A stretch of 64,000 nucleotides of DNA from CAZMVY01 sp964617875 (GCA_964617875.1 CAZUAI010000023.1:1-64000), one strand, 5' to 3'. Counted from the first letter of the stretch, positions 42,149 through 50,910 are shown. The notes: generated by a model from the sequence alone, not told the origin. Made by a program: numbers and translations.

Positions 42149-44281
42149 ATGAGCAGCAGCGAACCTCATCCCGCACGCGTGAACCGGCTGGCAGGCTCGA
42201 CCAGCCCCTACCTGCTTCAGCACGCGCACAATCCCGTGGACTGGTACCCCTGGGGCGACGAGGCGCTTCGCCGTGCTGTGGAGGAGGACAGGCCGATCTT
42301 CCTCAGCATCGGCTATTCCGCGTGTCACTGGTGCCACGTCATGGAGCGGGAGAGTTTCGAGAACGACGACATCGCGGCGTTCCTGAATGCGCATTTCGTT
42401 TCGATCAAGGTCGATCGCGAAGAGCGGCCGGATCTGGACGAGATCTACATGAGTGCCACGCAGATTTACAGCCGGGGCAGCGGCGGCTGGCCGATGAGCG
42501 TGTTCCTCACGCCGGATCGTCGGCCGTTCTTCGCCGGTACGTACTTCCCGCCGGACTCGCGGTACGGCCGACCGGGCTTCAAGGATCTGCTCGCGGAGAT
42601 CGTGCGGCTGTGGAAGGACGACCGGCGCCGGTTGCTTCAGGGGGCCGAGGCTCTTACGGAGGCGGTGCGCCGCGTGGCGGCCGTTGAGCCCGGTGACCGG
42701 GTGCTCGGCCCGGAGGTGATCGAGCGGGCGGCGGAGACGTATGTGCGCGCCTTCGACCGCGAAAAGGGCGGCATGCTCTCGGGGGCGACGAACAAGTTCC
42801 CGCCGTCGATGACGATGCAGCTCATGCTGCGGCGGTATTGGCGTTCCGTGGCGGCGGGCCGGCCCCAGCGGGAGCTGCTCGAACGGGTCGAACGGACGCT
42901 GGACCAGATGGCCCGTGGCGGGATTTACGACCAACTCGGCGGCGGCATCTGCCGCTACAGCACCGACCCCGACTGGCTCGTGCCGCACTTCGAGAAGATG
43001 CTCTACGACCAGGCGCTGGTCGGCGACGTGTACCTCGATGCGTACGTCCTCACGAAGAGACCGCTGTATGCGGAGATCGCTCGCGGCATCCTGGACTTTG
43101 TTCTGAGCGATCTGCGTTCGCCCGAGGGCGGGTTCTACAGCGCCCTCGACGCGGACAGCGAGGGCCAGGAGGGCAAGTACTACGTCTGGACGCTCGATGA
43201 GATCCGCCGCGTCCTCGGCGAGGAGGACGCCAGGCTCTTCGTTGCACACTACGACGTGACCGCGGACGGCAACTGGCACGAGCATCACGGCCATGCCCCG
43301 CCGGGGCCAAAGAACATCCTGAACGTACCCCGCGACATCGGCGACGTCGCCCGGCTTTGCGGTGTGGGCGAAGACGAAATGCGGGCGTCGCTCGACCGAT
43401 CGAGGCGGCGTCTTCTGGATGTCCGCCGCCGGCGGGTGCCGCCCGCGCTCGACGACAAGGTGCTGACGGCCTGGAACGGGCTGATGATCGCGACCCTTGC
43501 GCGGGCCTTCGGCATCCTGAACGAGCCGCGTTATCGTGACGCCGCCGTACGGGCGGCCGAGTTCGTTCTGGGCCGGCTGACGAGGAATGGCCGGCTGCTG
43601 CGGACATATCGGGACGGGCGGGCGCACACCGGGGGCTACCTGGACGACTACGCCTTCTTCATCGAAGGGGTGCTGAACCTGTACGAGGCGACCGGTGAGG
43701 TCCGGTGGCTCGATCATGCCGAGCGGCTTGCGGATGAGACGCTGGAGCACTTCCGGGATCTCGACGCCGGCGGTTTCTATTTCACGGCCGACGATGCCGA
43801 GCCGAATATCGTTCGGACACGGGACGCTGGCGACGGTGCCGTGCCGGGTGGAAACTCGGTTCAGGCGATGAATCTTCTGCGCCTGGCGGTTCTGCTGGGG
43901 CGGTCGGATCTTCAGACGGCGGCGGAGTCGGTCTTCCGGGCGGCCGTCGGCCGGATCGGGCGGGCACCGCTGGGGCTCGACCGGCTCTTGGCCGCGCTCG
44001 ATTTCTGCCACGGCCCGGTCACGGAAGTCGTCGTGGTCGGCCCCAGACATGATCCGGCGACAGCCGGGCTCCTGGCGGCGGCGTGGGGATGGTACAGGCC
44101 CAATCGGGTCATCGTCTGGCTGGATCCTTCGGGATCGGGGGCGGAAGGTCTGACACGCCGGTTGCCCCTGCTCCGGGACCGGGCGATGGTCGGTGGCCGC
44201 CCGACCGCCTTCGTCTGCGAAGGAAGCACCTGTCGGCAGCCCGTCACAACGCCGGAGGGCCTTGCCGGACTGCTCGGCTGA
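42149..44281 (+). CDS. DUF255 thioredoxin-fold protein (YyaL/SPATA20-like)
   Basis: A 710-residue cytoplasmic protein. The N-terminal thioredoxin-like domain (1-170) starts NRLAGSTSPYLLQHAHNPVDWYPW-like and has the CxxC site SACHWCHVMERESFEN, plus KVDREERPDLDEIYM and GGWPMSVFLTPDRRPF. An (alpha/alpha)6-barrel region follows (~200-600) resembling AGE/glycoside-hydrolase toroids: YDQLGGGICRYSTD, VPHFEKMLYDQALVG, KYYVWTLDEIRRVLG, TAWNGLMIATLARAF and GGNSVQAMNLLRLA. Length agrees with the family (~680-720). Its function is unresolved (redox-linked modification is suggested). GAGGAG stands close to the ATG. Confidence 0.9.
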   Translation: MSSSEPHPARVNRLAGSTSPYLLQHAHNPVDWYPWGDEALRRAVEEDRPIFLSIGYSACHWCHVMERESFENDDIAAFLNAHFVSIKVDREERPDLDEIYMSATQIYSRGSGGWPMSVFLTPDRRPFFAGTYFPPDSRYGRPGFKDLLAEIVRLWKDDRRRLLQGAEALTEAVRRVAAVEPGDRVLGPEVIERAAETYVRAFDREKGGMLSGATNKFPPSMTMQLMLRRYWRSVAAGRPQRELLERVERTLDQMARGGIYDQLGGGICRYSTDPDWLVPHFEKMLYDQALVGDVYLDAYVLTKRPLYAEIARGILDFVLSDLRSPEGGFYSALDADSEGQEGKYYVWTLDEIRRVLGEEDARLFVAHYDVTADGNWHEHHGHAPPGPKNILNVPRDIGDVARLCGVGEDEMRASLDRSRRRLLDVRRRRVPPALDDKVLTAWNGLMIATLARAFGILNEPRYRDAAVRAAEFVLGRLTRNGRLLRTYRDGRAHTGGYLDDYAFFIEGVLNLYEATGEVRWLDHAERLADETLEHFRDLDAGGFYFTADDAEPNIVRTRDAGDGAVPGGNSVQAMNLLRLAVLLGRSDLQTAAESVFRAAVGRIGRAPLGLDRLLAALDFCHGPVTEVVVVGPRHDPATAGLLAAAWGWYRPNRVIVWLDPSGSGAEGLTRRLPLLRDRAMVGGRPTAFVCEGSTCRQPVTTPEGLAGLLG

Positions 44282-44323
44282 CCCCTCGCGCACATGCGAC
44301 CCAGTACCCCCTCTTCCGGTTTA

Positions 44324-44352
44324 TTGACAAGACCGGGCCCGTTGGGCAGAAT
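44324..44352 (+). promoter_or_regulatory. Strong sigma-70-type promoter for the BRCT-like protein
   Basis: Consensus -35 TTGACA (44324-44329), a 17-base spacer and -10 CAGAAT (44347-44352). It gives a leader of about 120 bases before ATG 44482, which has a strong AGGAGGT. Confidence 0.65.
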
Positions 44353-44481
44353 GTCCTCGACCGTGGTGTCCGTGTCGGTGCTGCCGGGGTACGGGTGTGC
44401 CGTCGGCGGCGCGGGCCGGTGCGGATCCGCGGAGCTTGCCTTGCTTGGTCCAGGCGAGTTGGTCCCACCAGGAGGTAGCAG

Positions 44482-46233
44482 ATGGCCGTTGCCAGGGCTC
44501 AGGGTGGCCCGGTCTTGACCGGTGTACACATCGCATTGATCGCGTTTGTGGTTGTCACGGTGGCCGCGCTGGTCTTCCTCGTGCTGATGTACACGGGGCA
44601 GGAGGACCTGCGGCAGCGTGCCGAACAGGCGGAGTCGGCCGCGCGAAGCGCCGGGGAAAAGGAGCAGTCGGCACGCGACGATCGCGGGCGGCTTGCCGCC
44701 TTGCTCGCGGGCAACCGCGACGAAGATGCGGCGGCGATCGAGGCGAAGGCGAAGGGGCTTCGCGACCGCGTGGCCAGGCAGGGCGACATCCGCAATCCCG
44801 ATGCGCGGATGTTGAACCTCGCCGACCAGCTCCTGAAGCAGTACGACGCCAAGAGCAAGGAGGCCAGTGTCTGTCGCGAGAAGAGCGAGCAGGCGGCCGC
44901 CGAGTACGACAAGCTCGTCAAGCAGTTCCAGGATCGCGAAAAGCAGTTCGGTGAGAGCACCACGGCATTCCAGCAGCAGTACGAGAAGCAGACCGCCGAC
45001 ACCGGCGCGAACCTCAAGCAGGCGGTCAAGCCGGCGGAGTTGCTCGTCGCCAGGCTGGTGAAGAAAGACGCTGCCGCCGTGCAGTTCGATCAGGACGTGC
45101 AGAAGGCGCTCGACGAGGTCGGCCGCCTGCAGGAGGGCGATCAGCGTCTGGCCGACATCCAGGCCGAGCGTGACCGGCTTCGGAAGGAAGTCGGCGAAAA
45201 GCAGAAGCGTGTGGATGTGCTCGTCGCACAGCTCGCGAAGTTCCGGCCGTCGAATGACCCCAAGGCGGTGCTGCAGCAGGCGGATGGCAAGGTGCTCCGC
45301 GTGGTGGGCGATCAGGGCGTCGTGTACATCGACATCGGCCGACGGGATCGGGTGACGACGGGCCTGACGTTCGCGGTCTATTCGCCGTATCGCGGTGTGA
45401 CCAGGGAGGGCCGGGGCAAGGCGACGATCGAGGTGACCGATGTGTTTGCCGACACGTCGCAGTGCAAGATCACGAGCGTCGAGGAGCGCGGCGGAGTCGT
45501 CGTGCCGGGCGACCTTGTCGCGAACCCGGTCTTCGAGCGCGGGCGGACGTACAGCTTCGCCGTCGCCGGGGACTTCGACCTCGACTTCGATCGGCAGGGG
45601 CAGATCGACGATCCGGACGGCGTGAAGGTCAAGAAGATTATCCAGGCGTGGGGCGGTCGTGTTGTGGACAATGTGGACGAGCAGACGGATTTCGTCGTGC
45701 TGGGCCGCGTGCCGGCGTTCGGCTGGGCCACGTCGCAGCCGACGGGGGTCGAGAAGCCCGATGAGGAGACGGTGCGCATCCGCAAGGCGGAACACCAGAA
45801 GAGGGTGGACGCCTTCAATCGGATCAAGGCGGCCGCGCAGGAGCTGAGCCTGCCCATGATGACCCGCGTCGAGTTCCTGCAGTTCATCGGGTATCGCGTG
45901 CCTCCGGGCGCGATCGTGTTCGCCATCGCGGGCGACTTTGACCTGAATCTCGACGGCATCTCGGACGACCTCAACGGGGCGCGGGTCCGGACGCTCGTCC
46001 GCGACTGGGGCGGGCGGGTTGTCGATTCCGTGGACGATCGCACCGACTTCGTGGTGCTCGGCACAGCGCCGTCGAAGGCGGCCGACGCGGAGCGATACAA
46101 CCACATGCGGGACGAAGCCGAGAAGCTGTCCATCCCGACGATGACGGCGGCGCAGATCCTCGAGTTCATCGGACAGACTCCGCCGGGGCCTGGCAACGAG
46201 AACGCGCAGGCGAAGGCGAAGGGTGCTCGCTGA
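44482..46233 (+). CDS. Membrane-anchored coiled-coil protein with tandem BRCT-like domains
   Basis: A 583-residue protein. One transmembrane helix (GVHIALIAFVVVTVAALVFL, ~14-36) is followed by a long charged coiled coil (~40-275). A small beta domain comes next (VLRVVGDQGVVYIDIGRRD, GLTFAVYSPYRGV, KATIEVTDVFADTSQCKI), then two tandem homologous modules. Module 1 (~356-470): FAVAGDFDLDFDRQGQIDDP, VKKIIQAWGGRVVDNVDEQT, DFVVLGRVP, then a helix and MMTRVEFLQFIGY. Module 2 (~474-570): FAIAGDFDLNLDG, VRTLVRDWGGRVVDSVDDRT, DFVVLGTAP, TMTAAQILEFIGQ. The I/V-x-x-WGG-x-V...TDFVV pattern matches BRCT domains. Charge distribution predicts the bulk outside the cytoplasm, where BRCT domains are unexpected. 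Strong AGGAGGT before the ATG. Partners unknown. Confidence 0.75.
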   Translation: MAVARAQGGPVLTGVHIALIAFVVVTVAALVFLVLMYTGQEDLRQRAEQAESAARSAGEKEQSARDDRGRLAALLAGNRDEDAAAIEAKAKGLRDRVARQGDIRNPDARMLNLADQLLKQYDAKSKEASVCREKSEQAAAEYDKLVKQFQDREKQFGESTTAFQQQYEKQTADTGANLKQAVKPAELLVARLVKKDAAAVQFDQDVQKALDEVGRLQEGDQRLADIQAERDRLRKEVGEKQKRVDVLVAQLAKFRPSNDPKAVLQQADGKVLRVVGDQGVVYIDIGRRDRVTTGLTFAVYSPYRGVTREGRGKATIEVTDVFADTSQCKITSVEERGGVVVPGDLVANPVFERGRTYSFAVAGDFDLDFDRQGQIDDPDGVKVKKIIQAWGGRVVDNVDEQTDFVVLGRVPAFGWATSQPTGVEKPDEETVRIRKAEHQKRVDAFNRIKAAAQELSLPMMTRVEFLQFIGYRVPPGAIVFAIAGDFDLNLDGISDDLNGARVRTLVRDWGGRVVDSVDDRTDFVVLGTAPSKAADAERYNHMRDEAEKLSIPTMTAAQILEFIGQTPPGPGNENAQAKAKGAR

Positions 46234-46415
46234 CGGGAACGCAGCGAGGACCGTGCCTGCAACTCCATCGGCGAAGCGGCGAACTGCGGCGAGTTCACCC
46301 TGGTACGCTCGGGCTCTGAGTCCGTCGCGACGGCAGCCGAGTCGGGCGACGAAGAGGTTCAGCCCGACGTTTGGCGGGAATGCGGCTGTCGTCCCGGCTG
46401 TCCGAGCCCGGAGCT

Positions 46416-46446
46416 GTCATCCCCGCGCAAGCGGGGAAAGCGACGG
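46416..46446. repeat. REP-like hairpin next to the truncated HAF gene
   Basis: GTCATCCCCGCGCAAGCGGGG forms a CCCCGC/GCGGGG stem of the REP-like type common in many genomes. It ends where the readable frame of the following gene begins, which suggests it marks a rearrangement point. The rest of the gap 46234-46415 holds nothing recognised. Confidence 0.45.
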
Positions 46447-47097
46447 GTGGCTTTTCGGTTGCCCCGTCGCCACAATCCGGAGCACACGGGGCACACAAGC
46501 CAGAGCACCGCCGTGGTCGTCGGATACGGGCGTTCCGCCTCTGGAAATCAGGCATTCCGCTGGACGGAAGCCGGCGGAATGGTGGGACTGGGTGACCTTC
46601 CCGGCGGCGGTTTCGACAGCGCGGCGTACGGCGTTTCGGCGGACGGGGCCGTTGTTGTGGGAAGCGGCCTTTCCGGGGCCGGCTACGAGGCGTTCCGCTG
46701 GACCGCGGCGGAGGGCATGGTGGGCCTCGGTTTTCTGCCCGGCGGAAGCGCCGGTTCCACCACCGGCGTGTCGGCCGACGGATCCGTGGTTGTAGGTTCT
46801 TCCGCGATCGGAGGCGGCGCCTACCGCGCGTTCATCTGGATGCCGACAAGCGGCATACGCAACTTGTACGAGTGTCTACGAGATGACGTCGGCCTAAGCT
46901 GTCCGCCGGGCTGGACCCTCGCGGATGCCATCGGTGTGTCCGCCGAGGGCCTCACGATTGTCGGGAACGGCACCGATTCCTACGGCTATCACCAGGCGTG
47001 GGTCGGCCATATACCTGAGCCGGCAACGCTGCTCCTTGTAATGCTGGGCGTCCTTCGTGTGAGTGGGCGACGGGGCAGGAACTTGATCACGGTCTGA
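46447..47097 (+). pseudogene. HAF-repeat PEP-CTERM surface protein lacking its N-terminus
   Basis: 216 codons readable from GTG 46447. Repeats of the extracellular HAF type are clear: QAFRWTEAGGMVGLGDLPGG, YGVSADGAVVVGSG, EAFRWTAAEGMVGLGFLPGG, TGVSADGSVVVGSS, RAFIWMPTSGIRNL and GVSAEGLTIVGNG. The C-terminus is a PEP-CTERM sorting signal (IPEPATLLLVMLGVL then RRGRN). A signal peptide and the first repeats are missing: the frame begins with Arg/His-rich sequence just after a REP-like hairpin, so the gene looks 5'-truncated. Family members are usually 300 or more residues. No Shine-Dalgarno. PEP-CTERM proteins are processed by an exosortase, not encoded here. Confidence 0.65.
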
Positions 47098-47194
47098 TCG
47101 TTACGCGGGGGCCGGCCCAAAACGCCCGCAGCTTGGACTATATCCGCGGGTCGTTGTTTCGGTTCACGCCGGTTCAGTCAATGGAGGAGGTGTT

Positions 47195-47290
47195 TTGTCA
47201 TGTCGCACTCTGATCGTGCGCGCCCTGGTCTGTGTGGTGGCGGGAACTCGCTACGCTCGCGCAGTCGTCAAGGGAATTCAGTGCCGCGGC
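47195..47290 (+). pseudogene. Possible signal-peptide fragment of a lost secreted-protein gene
   Basis: A strong GGAGGAGGT (about 47175-47185) precedes TTG 47195, whose frame reads MSCRTLIVRALVCVVAGTRY and then loses signal-like character. ATG 47200 in another frame gives an Arg/Ser-rich peptide. I infer that the 5' end of a secreted-protein gene survives and the rest has been replaced. Low certainty. Confidence 0.25.
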
Positions 47291-47305
47291 GGATCGCGGC
47301 TGCGG

Positions 47306-47527
47306 TCAGCCGTACACGTCCAGTTGGCGGTTCGGGTTTGTCTTCGCGTTGGCACTGGCCAGTTGCTGGTCGAAGCCGCTCATCGCGGATTGCAGAAGTT
47401 TGAGGACGGCGGCACCCTCTTGTTTGGCCGCGTCCATCGCCTTGGCGGCGACCGCATACTGAATCTGGTTCGCCAGTTCGGCGGATTTCAGGCCCGTCAT
47501 CGCAGTGACTACGCTTGCGGAATCCAT
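47306..47527 (-). CDS. YjfB-like putative motility protein
   Basis: A 73-residue protein starting MDSASVVTAMTGLKSAELAN. YjfB-family small proteins open with MD-S-x-x-x-A-M, continue with a V-A-x-K-A-x-D-A-x-K-Q helix (QYAVAAKAMDAAKQEGAAVL here) and a LLQSA segment, and end in a xLDVYx motif (QLDVYG here). The family is linked to motility genes in Bacillus and occurs in planctomycetes; its biochemical role is unknown. An in-frame upstream ATG (47605) would add 26 residues without family similarity, so 47527 is preferred; there is no strong ribosome binding site. Confidence 0.6.
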   Translation of the reverse strand: MDSASVVTAMTGLKSAELANQIQYAVAAKAMDAAKQEGAAVLKLLQSAMSGFDQQLASANAKTNPNRQLDVYG

Positions 47528-48224
47528 GATACTCGGGGAATCGGCAGCAGGCGCCACAGCCTTTTGCTCAAAGGCGCGGTGGCCGTATGCCATTATTCCG
47601 GCCATGTATTATCGGTCATTTGGCTTGGTCGCTCGACTCGTGGTGCAACGCCTTACGGGGCCGATTGTGTCCAGTGTATATCGTGAATTCGACGGTGCGG
47701 GCTTGGGTTGCGGTGGGGGATGGAGCGGCGACGCGAACCGGCGCGATGCGTGGTCGTGCTTTGGAGATGGCGGGGCGCGACAGCAGGTGCGTGAAGGGTC
47801 GGCGCTTCCCCGAAGAGGAAGGGGGGGCAAAAGTGGCAGGAGGGGAAGCGGACCTGTTACGAGAGTCAAGGCCTCGTCCGTTGGCGGGAGCGTGAGGTGG
47901 ATACTCCATTATTACTCCGCCGGACGACAGTGCAGCGACGGCGTCGCGTTCGCCGGCTGGGGAGTTCGACGTTGCCCCGTTCGCCAAATGGGACTGACGC
48001 AACTCGAATGCAGGTTGCACGCGAACGCGGAGGGACTTGCACGCGGCGCGGGGATGTGCGAAGATAGGCAAATAGAAGAACGCGTTGGCCATGCAAGGAG
48101 AATGCGAAGGCCACGCGACGCGAGAAAAGTCTTTGTTCTCGCGAAGGTGCGGACGCGACAAGTTGCTATCGCGTGCTATGATTAATGCGGAGAGTCGACC
48201 AAGAGGCACTAGAAGGCCACGGCC
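47528..48224. other. Lower-GC intergenic stretch, no confident gene
   Basis: Open frames here have no recognisable domains. 47863-47888 (GAGTCAAGGCCTCGTCCGTT...) matches the first ~26 bases of the ~174-bp repeat at 6905 at about 22 positions and may be a third, truncated copy. AGAAGG of the next gene lies at the right end. Confidence 0.35.
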
Positions 48225-48596
48225 ATGATTCAGATCAAGAACCTTTTTGACAAACCTGAGCCTGGTGACGGGATTCGCCTGTGGGTTGGTCCGGTGAATC
48301 TGACGAAGGACCTTGCGGCCTGGTGCAAGGTGGATCGTTGGTTGCAGGAAGGTTCGCCGTCGCTGGATCTGGCGGAGTGGTTTGACGAACACCCGGATGG
48401 CTGGGAGTACTTTCGCGGCAAGCACCACGAATCGCTGGCGCGCAACTGCTTCAGACCGCTGCTCCGCCGTCTCAGCCGCACGGCCATCGATGAGACCATC
48501 ACGTTGCTGCACGCCGAGATGGATGCCGCACGGAACGCCGCGGTGTCGCTCTATGAATACCTCGTTGAGTTGCAGGCGCACTGCTCGGACGAGTAG
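48225..48596 (+). CDS. DUF488-like protein
   Basis: A 123-residue protein: IKNLFDKPEPGDGIRLWVGP resembles the I-Y-x-x-P-x-x-x-D-G-x-R-x-L-V opening of DUF488/YeaO proteins. WLQEGSPSLDLAEWFDEHPD and GWEYFRGKHHESL match the W-L-K-x-x-A-P-S-x-x-L-x-x-W-F ... W-x-x-F-x-x-x-Y block. The usual second Arg (DR-x-W-P-R-G) is replaced by GPVNLTK, and the C-terminal helix (TLLHAEMDAARNAAVSLYEY) replaces the final CxxxxCHR region. It is therefore a divergent member, perhaps with altered or lost activity. AGAAGG eight bases before ATG. The family function is unknown. Confidence 0.6.
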   Translation: MIQIKNLFDKPEPGDGIRLWVGPVNLTKDLAAWCKVDRWLQEGSPSLDLAEWFDEHPDGWEYFRGKHHESLARNCFRPLLRRLSRTAIDETITLLHAEMDAARNAAVSLYEYLVELQAHCSDE

Positions 48597-48724
48597 CCCG
48601 ATGCGAGGGGTCTGCCGTTGCCTTCCACAGGAGCAGAATAAAAGCATCGCTGTATTCCTGGATGGAGTCGCAAAAGGGTGTCCCAGCCAAGAGTCGCGGA
48701 CGTTAGAGAATATCTCGAGAGGTA

Positions 48725-48753
48725 TTGACTCCGATGCTGGGTGGCACGATAAT
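48725..48753 (+). promoter_or_regulatory. Strong sigma-70-type promoter for the sigma factor gene
   Basis: TTGACT (48725-48730), a 17-base spacer and GATAAT (48748-48753). It predicts a start near 48760 and an untranslated leader of about 205 bases. Confidence 0.6.
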
Positions 48754-48759
48754 TAAGTA

Positions 48760-48966
48760 GGAGTTGGTCGCAGCGAGGCCGGATTGTGCGTTGACCCGCA
48801 ACTGGGGATGACGCGAGCCTCGCACTGCAGCGGTGCCCTCCCCGAGCGTTTCACCGCTGTGAGGACCAGAAATACGAGGGTGGCCGCCGACACCCACCTG
48901 CCCGGCCGTTGGCCAACCGGGTGACGGCGGCGAGGGGCCGAGGTTGACCCCGCCGGAGACGCAACC
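48760..48966 (+). promoter_or_regulatory. ~205-nt structured leader of the sigma factor mRNA
   Basis: Between the predicted start and ATG 48967 there is no open frame of note, but several possible stems exist. One is CCCGG...CCGGG around 48900-48920, enclosing the palindrome TTGGCCAA. GGAG lies eight bases before the ATG. It does not match a riboswitch class I can recognise; leader-mediated control of the sigma factor is an inference. Confidence 0.35.
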
Positions 48967-50673
48967 ATGGCCAGGTATCGCCTGAAACCGATCGCGGAGC
49001 TGGCACACCAGCTGAGGCTCTCGCCCACGCGGCTGCGCCCGCGGCAGTTGGCCGGGGCGGAGTACCTGCTCGACCTCATCGAGGACGACAAGAGCTACCC
49101 GTACGACTTCGTCTGTTACCACATCACGGGCTACCGTGCGAAACGCTCGGGGGGCAACGGCTCGCTCAACGGCAAGAACCTGATCGGGGACTTGGTTGAA
49201 CTCGTCGAGGATCTGAGTTCGTGCCCTGTCGTCGATGCGGCCGCGGTGCCGCAGGCGACGTGGTCCACCGAACAGCTGGCTCGGCGGCTGAGTGTTTCGA
49301 CGAAGACGATCTGTCGCTGGCGGCGTCGCGGGCTTGGCGGCCGGAAGCTCCGTTTTGCCGACGGCACGGTGCGGGTTGCGTTCCCCGAGCATTGCGTGCG
49401 TCGCTTTGTGCGGCGAAACCTCGATATGGTCCGGCGCGGGGCGGCGTTCAAGCAGCTTACGGAGGCCGAGAAGCAGCGAATGGTGGCACGTGCGAGGCAG
49501 ATCCTCGCGCAGCGGCGCGTTCGGCTGCACGAGCTGTCGCAGATGATCGCGGCGGAGATGCACCGGGCGGTCGAGACGGTCCGCTATACGCTGCGGCGGT
49601 TCGATCGGGACAACCCGGAGACGGCCTTGTTCAGCCGCGGCGACCAGCCGATCGTGCGTCCGGAGGACCAGGCGCTCTACGACGCCTACCGCGCCGGGCG
49701 GCCGTTGCCGGCGATTGCGGCGGAGTTCGGGCGGTCGCTTTCCGCGACGGAGCAGGTGATTCGCGAGATCCGGGCGCGGCAGTTGCTGGCGCGCCCGTTG
49801 GATTACGTATACAGCCACGAGTTTGACGCGCCGAATGCCGACGAACTGATCTTTGCCGATCCGCCGGGCGGCGGCGCGGGGATATCGGGCCAGGCGGCGG
49901 AACACGAAGTGCCGCTGCACGCGTCCGTCGCGCCGCGGGACCTCCCGCCGTACCTTCGGGAGTTGTACCGCGAGCCTCTGCTGACGGCGGCGCAGGAGCG
50001 GTCGCTCTTCCGGCGGTACAACTACCTGAAGTTCAAGGCGGCGAAGCTCCGCAAGGCGATCGACCCGCTCGCGGTCACCGAGACGCAGTTGCGAACGGTC
50101 GAGGAACTGGTTGCGGCGTCCGAGGGCGTGAAGAACCGGATCACGCGGGCGAACCTGCGCCTGGTGGTGAGCATTGCACGGCGGCACGTGGGCCGGTCGC
50201 CGGAGTTTCTGGAGATCGTGAGCGACGGCAACCTGTCACTGATGCGGGCGATCGAGAAGTTCGACTACACGCGCGGGTACAAGTTCAGCACGTATGCTTC
50301 GTGGGCAATCATGCGGAACTACGCGCGGACGATCCCCGAGTCGATGTACGAGGCCGGCCGCTATGTCACGAGCGCGGAGGAGTATCTCGACGCGGTGCCG
50401 GACACGCACGAGGCGCCGCGGGACACGCTCGAGGTCGAAAACGTCCGGAACGCCCTGGACCGCGGGCTTGCGGAGTTGCCGGAGCGCGAGCGGGCGATCC
50501 TCCGGCGGCACTTCGGCCTCAATGCCGAAGGCCAGGGGGAGACGCTCGACCAGATCGGTCGCGGCTTCGGGCTGACCAAGGAGCGGATTCGCCAGATCGA
50601 GCGGCAGGCGATTCAACGGCTTCGCGAGGTGCTGACCGAGCAAGGCGCGGTGGCAGCCCTCGATACGGTCTGA
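48967..50673 (+). CDS. Sigma-70-family factor with a long helix-turn-helix N-terminal region
   Basis: A 568-residue protein. The C-terminal 230 residues are a sigma factor: region 2 (~395-455) with RANLRLVVSIARRHVG, SDGNLSLMRAIEKFDYTRGY and KFSTYASWAIMRNYAR, and region 4 (~500-555) with LPERERAILRRHFGL, TLDQIGRGFGLTKERIRQIE. A short region-3-like part lies between. The first ~330 residues are not a normal region 1: they contain a helix-turn-helix (TWSTEQLARRLSVSTKTICR, ~98-117, followed by RWRRRGLGGRKLRF) and further helical segments, so the protein may bind DNA or a ligand through its own N-terminus. It would redirect RNA polymerase to a regulon unknown here. It has its own promoter and a ~205-nt leader. 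Confidence 0.85.
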   Translation: MARYRLKPIAELAHQLRLSPTRLRPRQLAGAEYLLDLIEDDKSYPYDFVCYHITGYRAKRSGGNGSLNGKNLIGDLVELVEDLSSCPVVDAAAVPQATWSTEQLARRLSVSTKTICRWRRRGLGGRKLRFADGTVRVAFPEHCVRRFVRRNLDMVRRGAAFKQLTEAEKQRMVARARQILAQRRVRLHELSQMIAAEMHRAVETVRYTLRRFDRDNPETALFSRGDQPIVRPEDQALYDAYRAGRPLPAIAAEFGRSLSATEQVIREIRARQLLARPLDYVYSHEFDAPNADELIFADPPGGGAGISGQAAEHEVPLHASVAPRDLPPYLRELYREPLLTAAQERSLFRRYNYLKFKAAKLRKAIDPLAVTETQLRTVEELVAASEGVKNRITRANLRLVVSIARRHVGRSPEFLEIVSDGNLSLMRAIEKFDYTRGYKFSTYASWAIMRNYARTIPESMYEAGRYVTSAEEYLDAVPDTHEAPRDTLEVENVRNALDRGLAELPERERAILRRHFGLNAEGQGETLDQIGRGFGLTKERIRQIERQAIQRLREVLTEQGAVAALDTV

Positions 50674-50876
50674 TTCTGCCCCGGTATCGGCCTTCCCGCC
50701 GGTGTGTTTCCGTTCGCACAGTCTGGCATGTGGAGAGGGGTGTGTTACGGGCTCGCAAGTCGTTCGCTATCGTGGCGCGGACGTTCGTCGTGCCCGGCGA
50801 CGGCGGGTCTTGTCGGCCGGCGCGCGCCCGGTCTGTCCGGGGGAGCGAGCGCGTCCCGCGTGACGAGATCCTGTGC

Positions 50877-50904
50877 TTGAGCGGGCGGTGCGTTGTGGTA
50901 GATT
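50877..50904 (+). promoter_or_regulatory. Promoter predicting a leaderless mRNA for the small secreted ORF
   Basis: TTGAGC (50877-50882), a 16-base spacer and TAGATT (50899-50904), then six bases to ATG 50911, placing +1 on the start codon. Confidence 0.5.
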
Positions 50905-50910
50905 GCCCCC

